From Bacteroides fragilis (GTDB lineage: Bacteria > Bacillota > Clostridia > Lachnospirales > Lachnospiraceae): DNA of 64,000 bases. Positions 52,201 to 60,238 of this stretch are shown in pieces (position 1 is the stretch's first letter; each line of letters opens with the position of its first letter). The notes beneath the pieces were generated by a model that saw only the letters and a list, made by a program, of their open reading frames with translations, did not search any database and was not told where the DNA came from. The translations under genes and the position numbers were made by a program. The DNA lies in contig JAMPFK010000005.1 of assembly GCA_023664485.1 (NCBI GenBank), positions 55,638 to 119,637 on the forward strand, in the 5' to 3' direction.

Positions 52201-53099
52201 TGGATAAGGTATTCCCTTACACGGCCGGCAGGGATAAAAGCCCGGTCGCATCGGATTGCTATCATGCGAAGGGGGTCTATGTATGTAAGCATAAGACAGC
52301 GAGGCCGACCGTCTTTATCCCGGTATTTCCCGGAACTAACTGTGAGTACGACAGCGCGAAGGCGTTTGAAAATGCCGGTGCGGACGTCATAACGAAAGTA
52401 TTTAAAAACATGACGGCGGAGGACATCCGGGAGAGCGTGGAAGCGTTCGAGAAAGCCATCGGGCAGGCGCAGATCATCATGTTCCCCGGCGGCTTTTCGG
52501 CGGGCGACGAACCGGACGGTTCCGCAAAGTTCTTTGCGACGGCTTTCCGGAATGAGAGAATGAAAGAAGCTGTCATGAAATTATTGCAGGAAAGGGATGG
52601 TCTGGCATTGGGAATCTGCAACGGTTTCCAGGCGCTGATCAAGCTGGGCCTCGTGCCTTATGGCGAGATTACCGGCCAGAAGGAGGATTCGCCTACTCTG
52701 ACCTTTAATACGATCAACCGCCATATCTCCAAAATGGCCTATCTGAAAGTCGTTTCCAACAAATCGCCCTGGCTTGGGAAGGCGGTATTGGGCAGTACTT
52801 ATGTAAACCCGGTTTCCCACGGAGAGGGACGCTTCGTCGCGTCGGAAGAATGGCTGGAGAAACTGTTCGCGAACGGGCAGGTGGCGACCCAGTATGCGGA
52901 TATCGACGGCAATGTGTCGATGGACGGGGAATGGAATATCAACGGCTCCTATGCTTCCATCGAAGGGATTACTTCCCCCGATGGCCGCTGCTTCGGCAAG
53001 ATGGCTCATTCCGAAAGAAGGGGCGACGGCGTCGCGGTGAATATTTACGGGGAGCAGGATATGAAGATTTTTGAAGCGGGCGTGGCGTATTTCGGTTAG
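49299..53099 (+). CDS. purL: Phosphoribosylformylglycinamidine synthase, single-chain
   Basis: 1266 residues, the long single-chain PurL type, which makes FGAM from FGAR, glutamine and ATP. Visible parts: an N-terminal PurS-like segment; the catalytic PurM-like domains with HNHPTEIEPFGGAATCLGG; the second half with LGGRTGRDGCGGATGSS; and a C-terminal glutamine amidotransferase from VFIPVFPGTNCEYDSAKAF with nucleophile Cys1107 in LALGICNGFQAL and a later His/Glu region (VNPVSHGEGRFV). GGAGGA lies 12 bases before ATG. It lies far from the purE-M-N-D cluster and follows a TetR gene. Confidence 0.94.
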   Translation: MGNVKRIYVEKKEPFAVKAKELKEELGSYLGITGIKEVRVLIRYDVENISKEVFEKACKTVFSEPPVDILYEEEIEVPADGRIFSVEYLPGQFDQRADSAVQCVKFLKEDEEPVIRTAVTYLIIGHILDEEFEKIKAYCINPVDSRETDMVKPDTLIAAYEEPADVAVLEDFCSMPETEFRKLYDSLGLAMTFKDFLHIRSYYDGEEHRNPTMTEIRVLDTYWSDHCRHTTFSTELTDISFQDGYYQKPIRETYENYLRTREEIFAGRTDKFVCLMDLATIAMRKLKKDGKLEDMEQSDEINACSVVVPVEMDYGDGPVTEEWLVFFKNETHNHPTEIEPFGGAATCLGGAIRDPLSGRGYVYQAMRVTGAADPTVSVADTLKGKLSQKKLVRGAAGGYSSYGNQIGLATGFVKEIYHPDYVAKRMEIGAVMGAAPGKNVIRGTSDPDDIIILLGGRTGRDGCGGATGSSKVHTESSIETCGAEVQKGNAPTERKIQRLFRRAEVSRLIKKCNDFGAGGVSVAIGELADGLVVDLDKVPKKYAGLDGTELAISESQERMAVVVSPKDVDTFLQYAAEENLEAVAVAVVTKEPRLVLKWRGKEIVNISRAFLDTNGAHQETCVRVDMPEPEGNYLKKTAVPAVEEALKQGGVKKAWLALLHDLNVCSQKGLVEMFDASIGAGSVYMPYGGKYQLTETQAMVAKLPVLEGKTDTVTMMSYGFDPYLSSWSPYHGAVYAVTESMAKIVANGGDYKKIRFTFQEYFRRMTEEAERWSQPFAALLGAYAAQTAYGLPSIGGKDSMSGTFNDIDVPPTLVSFAVDIGKKQDIVSPELKKAGDKLVLFKIARDEYDLPVYEKVMQAYDKILALMAEGKIAAAYALDAKGVAAAASKMAFGNRLGIIIEETLRAEQLFENGLGEILAEMPAAEAEELARKEQDCVLVGTVTEEPAFVYGKTTIAMEEALQSWISRLDKVFPYTAGRDKSPVASDCYHAKGVYVCKHKTARPTVFIPVFPGTNCEYDSAKAFENAGADVITKVFKNMTAEDIRESVEAFEKAIGQAQIIMFPGGFSAGDEPDGSAKFFATAFRNERMKEAVMKLLQERDGLALGICNGFQALIKLGLVPYGEITGQKEDSPTLTFNTINRHISKMAYLKVVSNKSPWLGKAVLGSTYVNPVSHGEGRFVASEEWLEKLFANGQVATQYADIDGNVSMDGEWNINGSYASIEGITSPDGRCFGKMAHSERRGDGVAVNIYGEQDMKIFEAGVAYFG

Positions 53100-53103
53100 A
53101 AGA

Positions 53104-53970
53104 TCATTTCTCCTTCCGAAATTCATTCCGGTGCTGAATCGGCGTCTTTCCGGTGGCTTTTTTAAAGGTCTGGGAAAAATAGGACTGTGAGGAGAAGCCC
53201 AGTATCGTAGCAATCTGCGCGATCGAATAGGATGTGGATTCCAACAGGGATTTTCCCTCCTGAATCCTTTTCTGTAAAAGATAGTTGATCGGTGAAACGC
53301 CGATATATTTCGTGAAGGCATGGGCCATATAATATTTATTCATATGGGTGATCGATGCCAGCGTATCCAAAGTAATATTCTCAGAATAATTTGCATCCAG
53401 ATAGTTTTTTATCTGGGTGCATTCTCTGTTTAAAATGGTGTTGCTGCTCTGGACGATCGACAGATGGCTGTTCCGCAGCATACAGGTCAAGAGCACTTCC
53501 AGAAGATTCTGGCAGACAGATTCGTAGTTTTCCTCTTTGTGGGAGATTTCCTCCAGCATGATATTTAAATAGGCATAAACGTTGGAATTGGGCATATTGT
53601 ATTTATATACGGCGCCCGAAGCGGTCTGCATGGAGATGCCGTCCTGTGCGGAAGCGATATTCTCGAAGGAAAAGGAGAGGCCGTCGATTCCGAGGACGAT
53701 ATATTCGAGTGGCGTTGTATGCAGGGATTTTTCAGTATGCTGTACATGGGGATTGATGATGACCATATCGTTCCTGCCTACCGGAAACTCCGAACCTTCC
53801 GCGACGAAAGAGCCGCTGCCGCTTACGACATAGAACAGCTCGCTGAAAGGATGGGAATGCAGAATGCTCTGCCAGTCCCCTTCATATTTGGAAGTCGATA
53901 CATATAACAGTCTGGAGCGTTCAAAGGAAGACGGTCTGCTGCCCTCGATGCGGTGTCTCGTATTTCCCAT
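53104..53970 (-). CDS. AraC-family regulator of the GNB/LNB locus
   Basis: 288 residues from ATG 53970, where AAAGGA lies 13 bases upstream; an ATG at 53982 overlaps that site. The N-terminus is a cupin-like sensor (HSHPFSELFYVVSGSGSFVAEG, then NPHVQHTEKSLHTTPLEYIVL). The C-terminus has the AraC double helix-turn-helix (ENITLDTLASITHMNKYYMAHAFTKYIGVSPINYLLQKRIQEGKSLL, then SIAQIATILGFSSQSYFSQTFKKATGKTP). It is divergent from the importer and GH112 genes and should activate them in response to a sugar. Two perfect palindromes lie in its upstream region. Confidence 0.88.
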   Translation of the reverse strand: MGNTRHRIEGSRPSSFERSRLLYVSTSKYEGDWQSILHSHPFSELFYVVSGSGSFVAEGSEFPVGRNDMVIINPHVQHTEKSLHTTPLEYIVLGIDGLSFSFENIASAQDGISMQTASGAVYKYNMPNSNVYAYLNIMLEEISHKEENYESVCQNLLEVLLTCMLRNSHLSIVQSSNTILNRECTQIKNYLDANYSENITLDTLASITHMNKYYMAHAFTKYIGVSPINYLLQKRIQEGKSLLESTSYSIAQIATILGFSSQSYFSQTFKKATGKTPIQHRNEFRKEK

Positions 53971-54032
53971 TGAAATAACCATTCCTTTCTCTCAGCCCGC
54001 GATATCTGATGCCGCAGGGCACAATATTCGCA

Positions 54033-54070
54033 ATATGAACATGTTCATATGTGAAAAATTTATTTTTCAC
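54033..54070. promoter_or_regulatory. Two adjacent perfect palindromes upstream of araC
   Basis: ATATGAACATGTTCATAT (54033-54050) is a perfect 18-base palindrome. GTGAAAAATTTATTTTTCAC (54051-54070) has perfect 9-bp arms around TT. They abut, 62 to 100 bases upstream of the AraC start. Confidence 0.6.
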
Positions 54071-54374
54071 AGGAATCCTCTTTTTCTGATAGTTCTCGCA
54101 TTAAATATAGCAGATTTTATATATTTTGTCTATGCACGATATTGACTGAAATCTCTAAAAAACCGAAAAACGGGGGAGAAAACGGAAAGAAAGAGATGAT
54201 TTTTAAAAAGTAGATATTTTTTCATTAGAACATTTGATTTTGGCAAAATGGATAAAAATACAAAAAAACAGGCGGAATGAATATGTAATTTATACAATCA
54301 AAAAAATGTCCATTCGATATTTATAAGAAAATTAATAAAAAGCAATATCTATAAAATTGCGAGCAACAATCAGA

Positions 54375-54403
54375 TTGATAATCGGAGTTCGTTCCACTAT
54401 ACT
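54375..54403 (+). promoter_or_regulatory. Promoter of the GNB/LNB importer gene
   Basis: TTGATA (54375-54380), 17-base spacer and TATACT (54398-54403). Confidence 0.7.
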
Positions 54404-54470
54404 TAGGGTACATGAAAGAGTTGACTCGATGCAGTAAAGGTTCAGGATTCTTTTTAAGGAGGAAATTATT

Positions 54471-55892
54471 ATGAAATTGAAAAAAGTGGTTTCAGCGATA
54501 ACGGCCTTGACCATGACGGCGGCTTTGCTGGCAGGATGCGGCGGCAGCGGCAGCAGCACGGATTCGGCGCCTGCGCCTGCGGCTGACAATACGGCGGGCC
54601 AGACCGAACAGGAGGCACCGAAACAGGAAGAGACGAAGGCGGAAGAGGAAGCGCCGGCGGTCGAAGAGCAGGTCTTGAAAGTTGCGGCTTTTGAAGGCGG
54701 CTACGGCGCGGATATGTGGTCGGAGGTCACGGCGGCTTTTGAAGCTTCCCACCCTGGCGTCACGGTAGAGCTTACCGTTGACAAAAAACTTGAGGATGTT
54801 ATCAGCCCCAGCATGAAAGCGGGAGATTACCCGGATGTCGTACATCTTGCGACCGGACGTGAGGCGGCTTTGACGGAAACATTGACGAAAGAGAACGCGC
54901 TGCTTCCTTTGACGGACGTTCTGGAAATGAACGTTCCCGGCGAGGATGTTAAAGTAAAAGATAAGATCGTTCCCGGTTTCCTCGATACGCTTGCGACAAA
55001 TCCTTACGGCGACGGCGTAACATATTATGCGCCGATGTTCTACAGCCCCTGCGGATTGTTCTATAATGCGGGCCTGTTCCAGGAAAAAGGATGGGATGTC
55101 CCGACAACCTGGGAAGAAATGTGGGCGTTAGGCGATACGGCGGCAGCGGACGGCATCGCGTTGTTTACATATCCGACGACAGGATATTTCGACGCGTTCA
55201 CCTATGCGACACTGTCCTCGGCGGGCGGTTCCGATTTCTTCAACAGCTGTATGACTTATGAGGACGGTATCTGGGAAAGCGAAGATGCGACGAAAGTATT
55301 CGACCTCATTGCAAAGCTGGGCGAGTATACGGAAGCAACGACCGTAGCAAATGCGAATAACGATAACTTTACCAAGAACCAGCAGCTGATCCTCGACAAC
55401 AAAGCGATCTTCTGTCCGAACGGCACATGGCTGCCCGGAGAAATGGCGGACGCGCCGAGAGCCGATGGTTTTGAATGGGGATTCATGGCGATTCCGGCAG
55501 TCAATGCGGGCGGCGCGGGATGTTCCTTCTGCTGGTTCGAGCAGATGTGGATTCCGGCGGCGGCAGAGAATCAGGATATGGCGAAGGAATTCGTAGCATA
55601 TATGTATTCCGACGAGGCGGCGCAGATTTTTGCAAAATCCGCAGCGATTCAGCCGATCACAGGCGTCAGCGATTATCTGGAAGGCGACAATAAACTGTTC
55701 TACAGCATTTATGACAATGGCGCGACCGCAGTTATGGGCGGATTCGCGGCGACCGCTCCGGTAGAAGGCGTGAATATGTTAGATACGCTTTGCGGTACCG
55801 TGAACAGTATTGTAAGCGGAGACAAGACCGTTGCGGAATGGCAGGCGGCGGTAGAAGAAGCGAGCGATAAGTTAAGAGCGGCAATGGAATAA
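54471..55892 (+). CDS. Solute-binding lipoprotein of the GNB/LNB importer
   Basis: 473 residues with AAGGAGG upstream. The signal ends in a lipobox (ALLAGC, Cys23). An acidic Pro/Glu/Ala linker (APKQEETKAEEEAPAVEE) leads to the binding domain: VLKVAAFEGGYGADMWSEVTAAFEASHPG, DYPDVVHLATGREA, and YSPCGLFYNAGLFQEKGWDVPTTWEEM. Such phrases are typical of N-acetylglucosamine or diacetylchitobiose-type binding proteins; here GH112 and a kinase downstream point to galacto-N-biose or lacto-N-biose. Two hairpins with T-runs follow the stop, so the binding protein may be made in excess over the permeases. Confidence 0.85.
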   Translation: MKLKKVVSAITALTMTAALLAGCGGSGSSTDSAPAPAADNTAGQTEQEAPKQEETKAEEEAPAVEEQVLKVAAFEGGYGADMWSEVTAAFEASHPGVTVELTVDKKLEDVISPSMKAGDYPDVVHLATGREAALTETLTKENALLPLTDVLEMNVPGEDVKVKDKIVPGFLDTLATNPYGDGVTYYAPMFYSPCGLFYNAGLFQEKGWDVPTTWEEMWALGDTAAADGIALFTYPTTGYFDAFTYATLSSAGGSDFFNSCMTYEDGIWESEDATKVFDLIAKLGEYTEATTVANANNDNFTKNQQLILDNKAIFCPNGTWLPGEMADAPRADGFEWGFMAIPAVNAGGAGCSFCWFEQMWIPAAAENQDMAKEFVAYMYSDEAAQIFAKSAAIQPITGVSDYLEGDNKLFYSIYDNGATAVMGGFAATAPVEGVNMLDTLCGTVNSIVSGDKTVAEWQAAVEEASDKLRAAME

Positions 55893-55903
55893 GAATTTGA
55901 GGG

Positions 55904-55937
55904 GTGCTCCAGGGGTTTCCGCCTTTGGAGCACTTTT
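55904..55937 (+). terminator. Terminator after the binding-protein gene
   Basis: GTGCTCCA (55904-55911) pairs with TGGAGCAC (55926-55933), followed by TTTT. Confidence 0.7.
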
Positions 55938-56005
55938 GTATATTATCGGAAAATACAGTATCGTAGTGGACTTCAGACAGGGATTTACATGGTAAATTCC
56001 TGGAG

Positions 56006-56031
56006 CGCAGGCTGCGGAGCCTGCGTTTTTT
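56006..56031 (+). terminator. Second terminator before the permeases
   Basis: CGCAGGCT (56006-56013) pairs perfectly with AGCCTGCG (56018-56025), tetraloop GCGG, then six T residues. It lies only 22 bases before the permease start. Confidence 0.8.
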
Positions 56032-56053
56032 AACAGGAAACGGAGGTATGGAC

Positions 56054-56947
56054 ATGAAAAAGGGCAGGGCAAGGAATGTTTTTATCTGGGTATGCGTAGC
56101 GCCGGCAGTCATTCTGTTTACGATTTTTATGCTGATTCCCACTTTTAATGTCTTCAAGATGTCGCTTTATAAATGGGGCGGGTATTCCAATACGAAGGAA
56201 TTTGTAGGATTCAACAATTTCAAAATACTGATGGAGGATATGAATTTTTTCCGTTCTTTTCAGAACACGGTTCTTCTGATTGTCTGCGTGACGGTCGTAA
56301 CGATGGCGCTTTCGCTGATCTTTGCGGCGATTCTTTCCAGAGAGAAGATCAAAGGGCAGAATTTTTACAGAATTATATTTTATATACCGAATATCTTATC
56401 GGTGGTTGTCATTTCGGCGATCTTTTCCGCGATCTATGACCCGAATAACGGTCTGTTGAACAGCATTATCGGGATTTTCCGGGGGAAAGACGAGACACCG
56501 ATTCTCTGGCTCGGCGACCAGAAGCTCGTTATTTACAGTCTGGTGATCGCGATGATCTGGCAGGCGATCGGTTATTATATGGTCATGTATATGGCGAGTA
56601 TGGCGAGCGTTCCGGAGAGCCTTTACGAGTCGGCCAATCTGGAAGGGGCGGGGAGGATACAGCAGTTTTTCTCCATCACGCTTCCGCTGATCTGGACCAA
56701 TGTGCGGACTACGCTTACATTTTTCGTTATCAGTTCGATCAATTTGAGCTTCCTGTTCGTAAAAGCGCTTACGAGCGGCGGACCCGACGGCGCGACGGAA
56801 GTATTTTTAAGTTATATGTATAAACAGGCCTATACCAATTCCTCTTATGGATACGGCATGGCAATCGGCGTCGTTGTCTTTTTATTCTCCTTTGGCCTGT
56901 CGGCTGTCGTCAACCTTGTGACCAAACGGGAACCGCTTGAATTTTAG
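56054..56947 (+). CDS. GNB/LNB importer permease 1
   Basis: 297 residues from ATG 56054 (CGGAGGT at 56041-56047 is too close to the ATG at 56048). Six helices, opening NVFIWVCVAPAVILFTIFMLIP, with the EAA loop VPESLYESANLEGAGRIQQFFSITLP around residues 190-215, the pattern of a sugar-permease (MalF/UgpA type). It pairs with the next permease, 12 bases downstream. The ATPase is not in the window. Inferred substrate is the disaccharide bound by the upstream lipoprotein. Confidence 0.88.
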   Translation: MKKGRARNVFIWVCVAPAVILFTIFMLIPTFNVFKMSLYKWGGYSNTKEFVGFNNFKILMEDMNFFRSFQNTVLLIVCVTVVTMALSLIFAAILSREKIKGQNFYRIIFYIPNILSVVVISAIFSAIYDPNNGLLNSIIGIFRGKDETPILWLGDQKLVIYSLVIAMIWQAIGYYMVMYMASMASVPESLYESANLEGAGRIQQFFSITLPLIWTNVRTTLTFFVISSINLSFLFVKALTSGGPDGATEVFLSYMYKQAYTNSSYGYGMAIGVVVFLFSFGLSAVVNLVTKREPLEF

Positions 56948-56959
56948 GGAGGTGAGCGC

Positions 56960-57841
56960 ATGAAAAAAAGAAAAGAAATGAGCTTTGATGCATTATACAG
57001 GCTTTTTATCTATGTCGCCCTGATTACGCTGGCAGTCAGCATCGTCATACCGGTCGGCTGGGTATTTCTGGCGTCAATCAAGGAAAATTCTGAATTTTAC
57101 GGAAACCCGTGGACGATGCCCAAAGGGATTTATTTCCAGAACTTCATCGACGCTTTTGAAAAGGCCAAAATGGGCGAATATTTTATGAATTCCATTCTGG
57201 TGACGGCGCTTGCGCTTATTATCCTTCTGGTTGTGGCGCTGCCGGCGGCCTATGTGCTCGCGCGGTATCGTTTCCGGGGAAGCAGGCTGATCAATACCCT
57301 TTTCATGGGCGGCCTGTTCATCAATGTGAATTATATCGTGGTGCCGATTTTCCTGATGTTTGTGGATGCCGATAAATTTTTAAAAGGGCTTGGAGGGGAC
57401 GGATTCTTCCTGAATAATCTGTTCATTGTGGCCCTCGTCTACGCGTCTACGGCGCTGCCGTTTACCATTTATCTGCTGTCGGGGTTTTTTGTGACCATAC
57501 CGCGGGATTATGAGGAAGCGGCTTATGTGGATGGCAGCGGCTATTTCAGGACGATGGTAAAGATCATGATGCCGATGGCGCTTCCGAGTATCATTACGGT
57601 CATTTTGTTCAACTTTTTATCTTTCTGGAATGAATATATTATCTCGATGACACTGTTGACGAAGGACGCCAAGACGCTTCCGGTAGGCCTGATGCAGCTC
57701 ATGCAGGCACAGAAAGCGGCCGCGAATTACGGACAGCTTTATGCAGGACTCGTGATCGTCATGCTTCCGACCCTGATTTTGTATATCATGGTACAGAAAA
57801 AGCTGACGCAGGGCATGAGCCTCGGCGGATTAAAAGGCTGA
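56960..57841 (+). CDS. GNB/LNB importer permease 2
   Basis: 293 residues of the MalG/UgpE type. The opening LFIYVALITLAVSIVIPVGWVFLASI is the first membrane helix; the EAA loop is DYEEAAYVDGSGYFRTMVKIMMPMALP (around residues 183-209); the last helix is IVMLPTLILYIMVQKKL. GGGAGGTGAG precedes ATG. It is cotranscribed with permease 1 and followed 30 bases later by a small membrane-protein gene. Confidence 0.88.
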   Translation: MKKRKEMSFDALYRLFIYVALITLAVSIVIPVGWVFLASIKENSEFYGNPWTMPKGIYFQNFIDAFEKAKMGEYFMNSILVTALALIILLVVALPAAYVLARYRFRGSRLINTLFMGGLFINVNYIVVPIFLMFVDADKFLKGLGGDGFFLNNLFIVALVYASTALPFTIYLLSGFFVTIPRDYEEAAYVDGSGYFRTMVKIMMPMALPSIITVILFNFLSFWNEYIISMTLLTKDAKTLPVGLMQLMQAQKAAANYGQLYAGLVIVMLPTLILYIMVQKKLTQGMSLGGLKG

Positions 57842-57871
57842 TTTATTTCATAAAAGACAAGGAGGGTTACT

Positions 57872-58036
57872 ATGAAATGGATGCTCAGATTGATCTATCT
57901 GCTTATATTTATCGGCAGTATGGCGCTTATCGTAACGGGACAGCGTAACATCGGCCCTGCCGGACTCTTAACGATGCTCGTCGGTCTTGCGGGAATACTG
58001 ATTCTTCTTTATCTTTATAATAAGAAGTTCCAATAG
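57872..58036 (+). CDS. Small membrane protein (DUF6903-like)
   Basis: A 54-residue frame (ATG 57872, TAG 58034-58036) with AAGGAGGG upstream. Two hydrophobic helices (RLIYLLIFIGSMALIVTGQ and GLLTMLVGLAGILILLYLY) flank RNIGPAG, and the tail is NKKFQ. It is a hairpin membrane peptide of the kind I associate, from memory, with DUF6903 near Lachnospiraceae sugar importers. It is placed between the permeases and the GH112 phosphorylase, so it may modulate the importer. Role unknown. Confidence 0.7.
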   Translation: MKWMLRLIYLLIFIGSMALIVTGQRNIGPAGLLTMLVGLAGILILLYLYNKKFQ

Positions 58037-58061
58037 CATGAAGAATGGAGGTGACAGGGTA

Positions 58062-60227
58062 ATGGAGCAGGGAAACATTGGCAGGCTGACGCTGCCGACA
58101 GATGTTGATATGGTCGAAGAAACGATTCGTTTGAAAGAACTGCTTGGAGCCGACGCGCTGCGGGACTGCGACGGGACGACGATGCCGGAAGAGCTGCTTA
58201 GCCAGGACGCCAGGATATACGCGACTTATTATACGACCAGAAAAGATAATGACTGGGCGATGAAAAATCCGGAAGAGATTCAGCAGGAATATCTGATCAG
58301 CGACCGCGTGACGGCAAAAGGGAATATGCTCCGCATCGGGCTGATGAAGGGGTTTCATACCGAGCAGCTGAAAGTCAATACGATAGATTCCCCGAAACGC
58401 TGGTGGGAGGTAATCGACAGAACGACGGGACAGGTCGTTTCCACCGAAAAATGGGAATACGACGAAGCGTCGGGCGAGGTGGTCATCGAATCGATCCCCT
58501 ATCATCAGTACACCGTCAGCTTTCTGGCTTTTCTGATATGGGATCCGGTACATATGTATAATTTTATTACAAATGACTGGCAGAATGCCCCCCATCAGCT
58601 CACCTATGATGTAAGGCAGCCGAAGACGCAGGCTTATGTGAAAGAAAAGCTGAAAAGATGGTGCGAGGAGAATCCGCATGTGGACGTTGTGCGGTTTACG
58701 ACCTTTTTCCATCAGTTCACGCTTACTTTCGATGACCGGAAGAGAGAAAAGTTCGTGGAGTGGTTCGGTTACAGCGCGAGCGTCAGCCCTTATATTCTGG
58801 AGCAGTTTGAAAAATGGGCGGGCTATCGGTTCCGGCCGGAATTTATTGTGGACGAAGGATACCATAATTCCATTTTCAGGGTTCCGTCTAAAGAGTTCCG
58901 GGATTTTATGGAATTCCAGCAGATAGAAGTCTGTAAGCTCGCGAAAGAGCTGGTCGATATCGTGCACAGCTACGGTAAGGAGGCGATGATGTTTCTCGGA
59001 GACCACTGGATCGGAACGGAGCCTTTCGGAAAATATTTTAAAGATATCGGGCTGGACGCGGTAGTCGGTTCGGTGGGCGACGGCGTTACGCTCCGTATGA
59101 TTTCGGATATTCAGGGCGTGAAGTATACGGAAGGACGCCTGCTGCCTTATTTTTTCCCCGATGTATTCAGGGAGGGCGGCGATCCGATCGGAGAAGCGCA
59201 GGATAACTGGATGAAGGCAAGGCGTGCGATTCTGCGTTCGCCGCTGGACAGAATCGGATATGGCGGCTATTTGAAGCTTGCCAGCGAATGGCCCGGTTTT
59301 ATCGAGCAGATTCACAAAGTCGTAAAGGAATTTCGCCAGATTCATGAAAATATGCGGGGCACGAAAGCTTATACCGCGCCTTTTAAGGTCGGCATTCTAA
59401 ATTGCTGGGGCAACCTGCGCAGATGGATGGCCAACCAGGTACATCATGCGCTCTGGTATCGGGAAATTTATTCTTATGTAGGCGTTATCGAATGCCTGAG
59501 CGGTATGCCGGTCGATGTGGAATTTATCACTTTCGATGAGGTGCGGAACGGGATCGATCCGGACATCAGGGTTATCATCAATGCCGGGGACGCTTATACC
59601 GCGTGGAGCGGCGCGGAGAACTGGAAGGATGAGAAGGTGGTATGTGAAATCCGCAGATTCGTGGACGAAGGAGGCGGCTTTATCGGTGTGGGAGAACCCA
59701 GCGCCTGTCAGTATGAGGGCCGCTATTTCCAGCTCAGCGATGTGCTGGGCGTGGACCGGGAGCTCGGTTTTTCCATGTGCACGGATAAATATAATGAAAT
59801 GGACAGCAGGCATTTTATTCTGGAGGATATCGAAGGCGAGATCGACTTCGGGGAAGGCAAGAGCCGCATTTATGCGCAGGGCGGGAATTACCAGATTCTG
59901 AATATGGACGGCGGATACAGCCGCCTGGTGGTCAACGCGTATGGAAAAGGACGAAGCGTTTATTTTACCGGCCTGCCCTATTCTCCGCAGAACTGCCGTA
60001 TTCTTCTGCGCGCCATTTATTATGCCGCGCATCGGGAAGAAGAGATGAAGAAATTTTATGTTTCTAATGTGGATACGGAGCTCGCTGTGTTCGAGGATAC
60101 CGGAAAGATCGCCGTAATCAACAATTCTAAGGAGCCCAGGGTGACGGCGCTCTATGTACAGGGAAAACTGGTACAGGAACTTGCTATGGCGCCGATGGAG
60201 ATGATCTGGGTAGATATGGCGGATTGA
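58062..60227 (+). CDS. lnpA: GH112 galacto-N-biose/lacto-N-biose phosphorylase
   Basis: 721 residues from ATG 58062, with GGAGGTGA seven bases upstream. It begins GRLTLPTDVDMVEETIRLKELLGADALRDCDGTTMP, the GH112 opening, and has VSFLAFLIWDPVHMYNFITNDW, VVRFTTFFHQFTLTFDDRKREK and the catalytic acid Asp314 in MMFLGDHWIGTEPFGK, then DAVVGSVGDGVTLRMISDI. The enzyme uses phosphate to split Gal-beta-1,3-GlcNAc or Gal-beta-1,3-GalNAc into Gal-1-phosphate and the amino sugar, inside the cell. Its substrate is delivered by the importer upstream; the kinase follows 11 bases later. Which hexosamine is preferred is not readable. Confidence 0.93.
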   Translation: MEQGNIGRLTLPTDVDMVEETIRLKELLGADALRDCDGTTMPEELLSQDARIYATYYTTRKDNDWAMKNPEEIQQEYLISDRVTAKGNMLRIGLMKGFHTEQLKVNTIDSPKRWWEVIDRTTGQVVSTEKWEYDEASGEVVIESIPYHQYTVSFLAFLIWDPVHMYNFITNDWQNAPHQLTYDVRQPKTQAYVKEKLKRWCEENPHVDVVRFTTFFHQFTLTFDDRKREKFVEWFGYSASVSPYILEQFEKWAGYRFRPEFIVDEGYHNSIFRVPSKEFRDFMEFQQIEVCKLAKELVDIVHSYGKEAMMFLGDHWIGTEPFGKYFKDIGLDAVVGSVGDGVTLRMISDIQGVKYTEGRLLPYFFPDVFREGGDPIGEAQDNWMKARRAILRSPLDRIGYGGYLKLASEWPGFIEQIHKVVKEFRQIHENMRGTKAYTAPFKVGILNCWGNLRRWMANQVHHALWYREIYSYVGVIECLSGMPVDVEFITFDEVRNGIDPDIRVIINAGDAYTAWSGAENWKDEKVVCEIRRFVDEGGGFIGVGEPSACQYEGRYFQLSDVLGVDRELGFSMCTDKYNEMDSRHFILEDIEGEIDFGEGKSRIYAQGGNYQILNMDGGYSRLVVNAYGKGRSVYFTGLPYSPQNCRILLRAIYYAAHREEEMKKFYVSNVDTELAVFEDTGKIAVINNSKEPRVTALYVQGKLVQELAMAPMEMIWVDMAD

Positions 60228-60238
60228 GAGGAGGGTTT

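Larger units (their letters stand above)
53971..54470. other. AraC-importer intergenic region
   Basis: 500 bases without a gene. The left half holds two adjacent perfect palindromes, the middle is very AT-rich with A- and T-tracts, and the right end has the promoter at 54375-54403. Confidence 0.5.
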
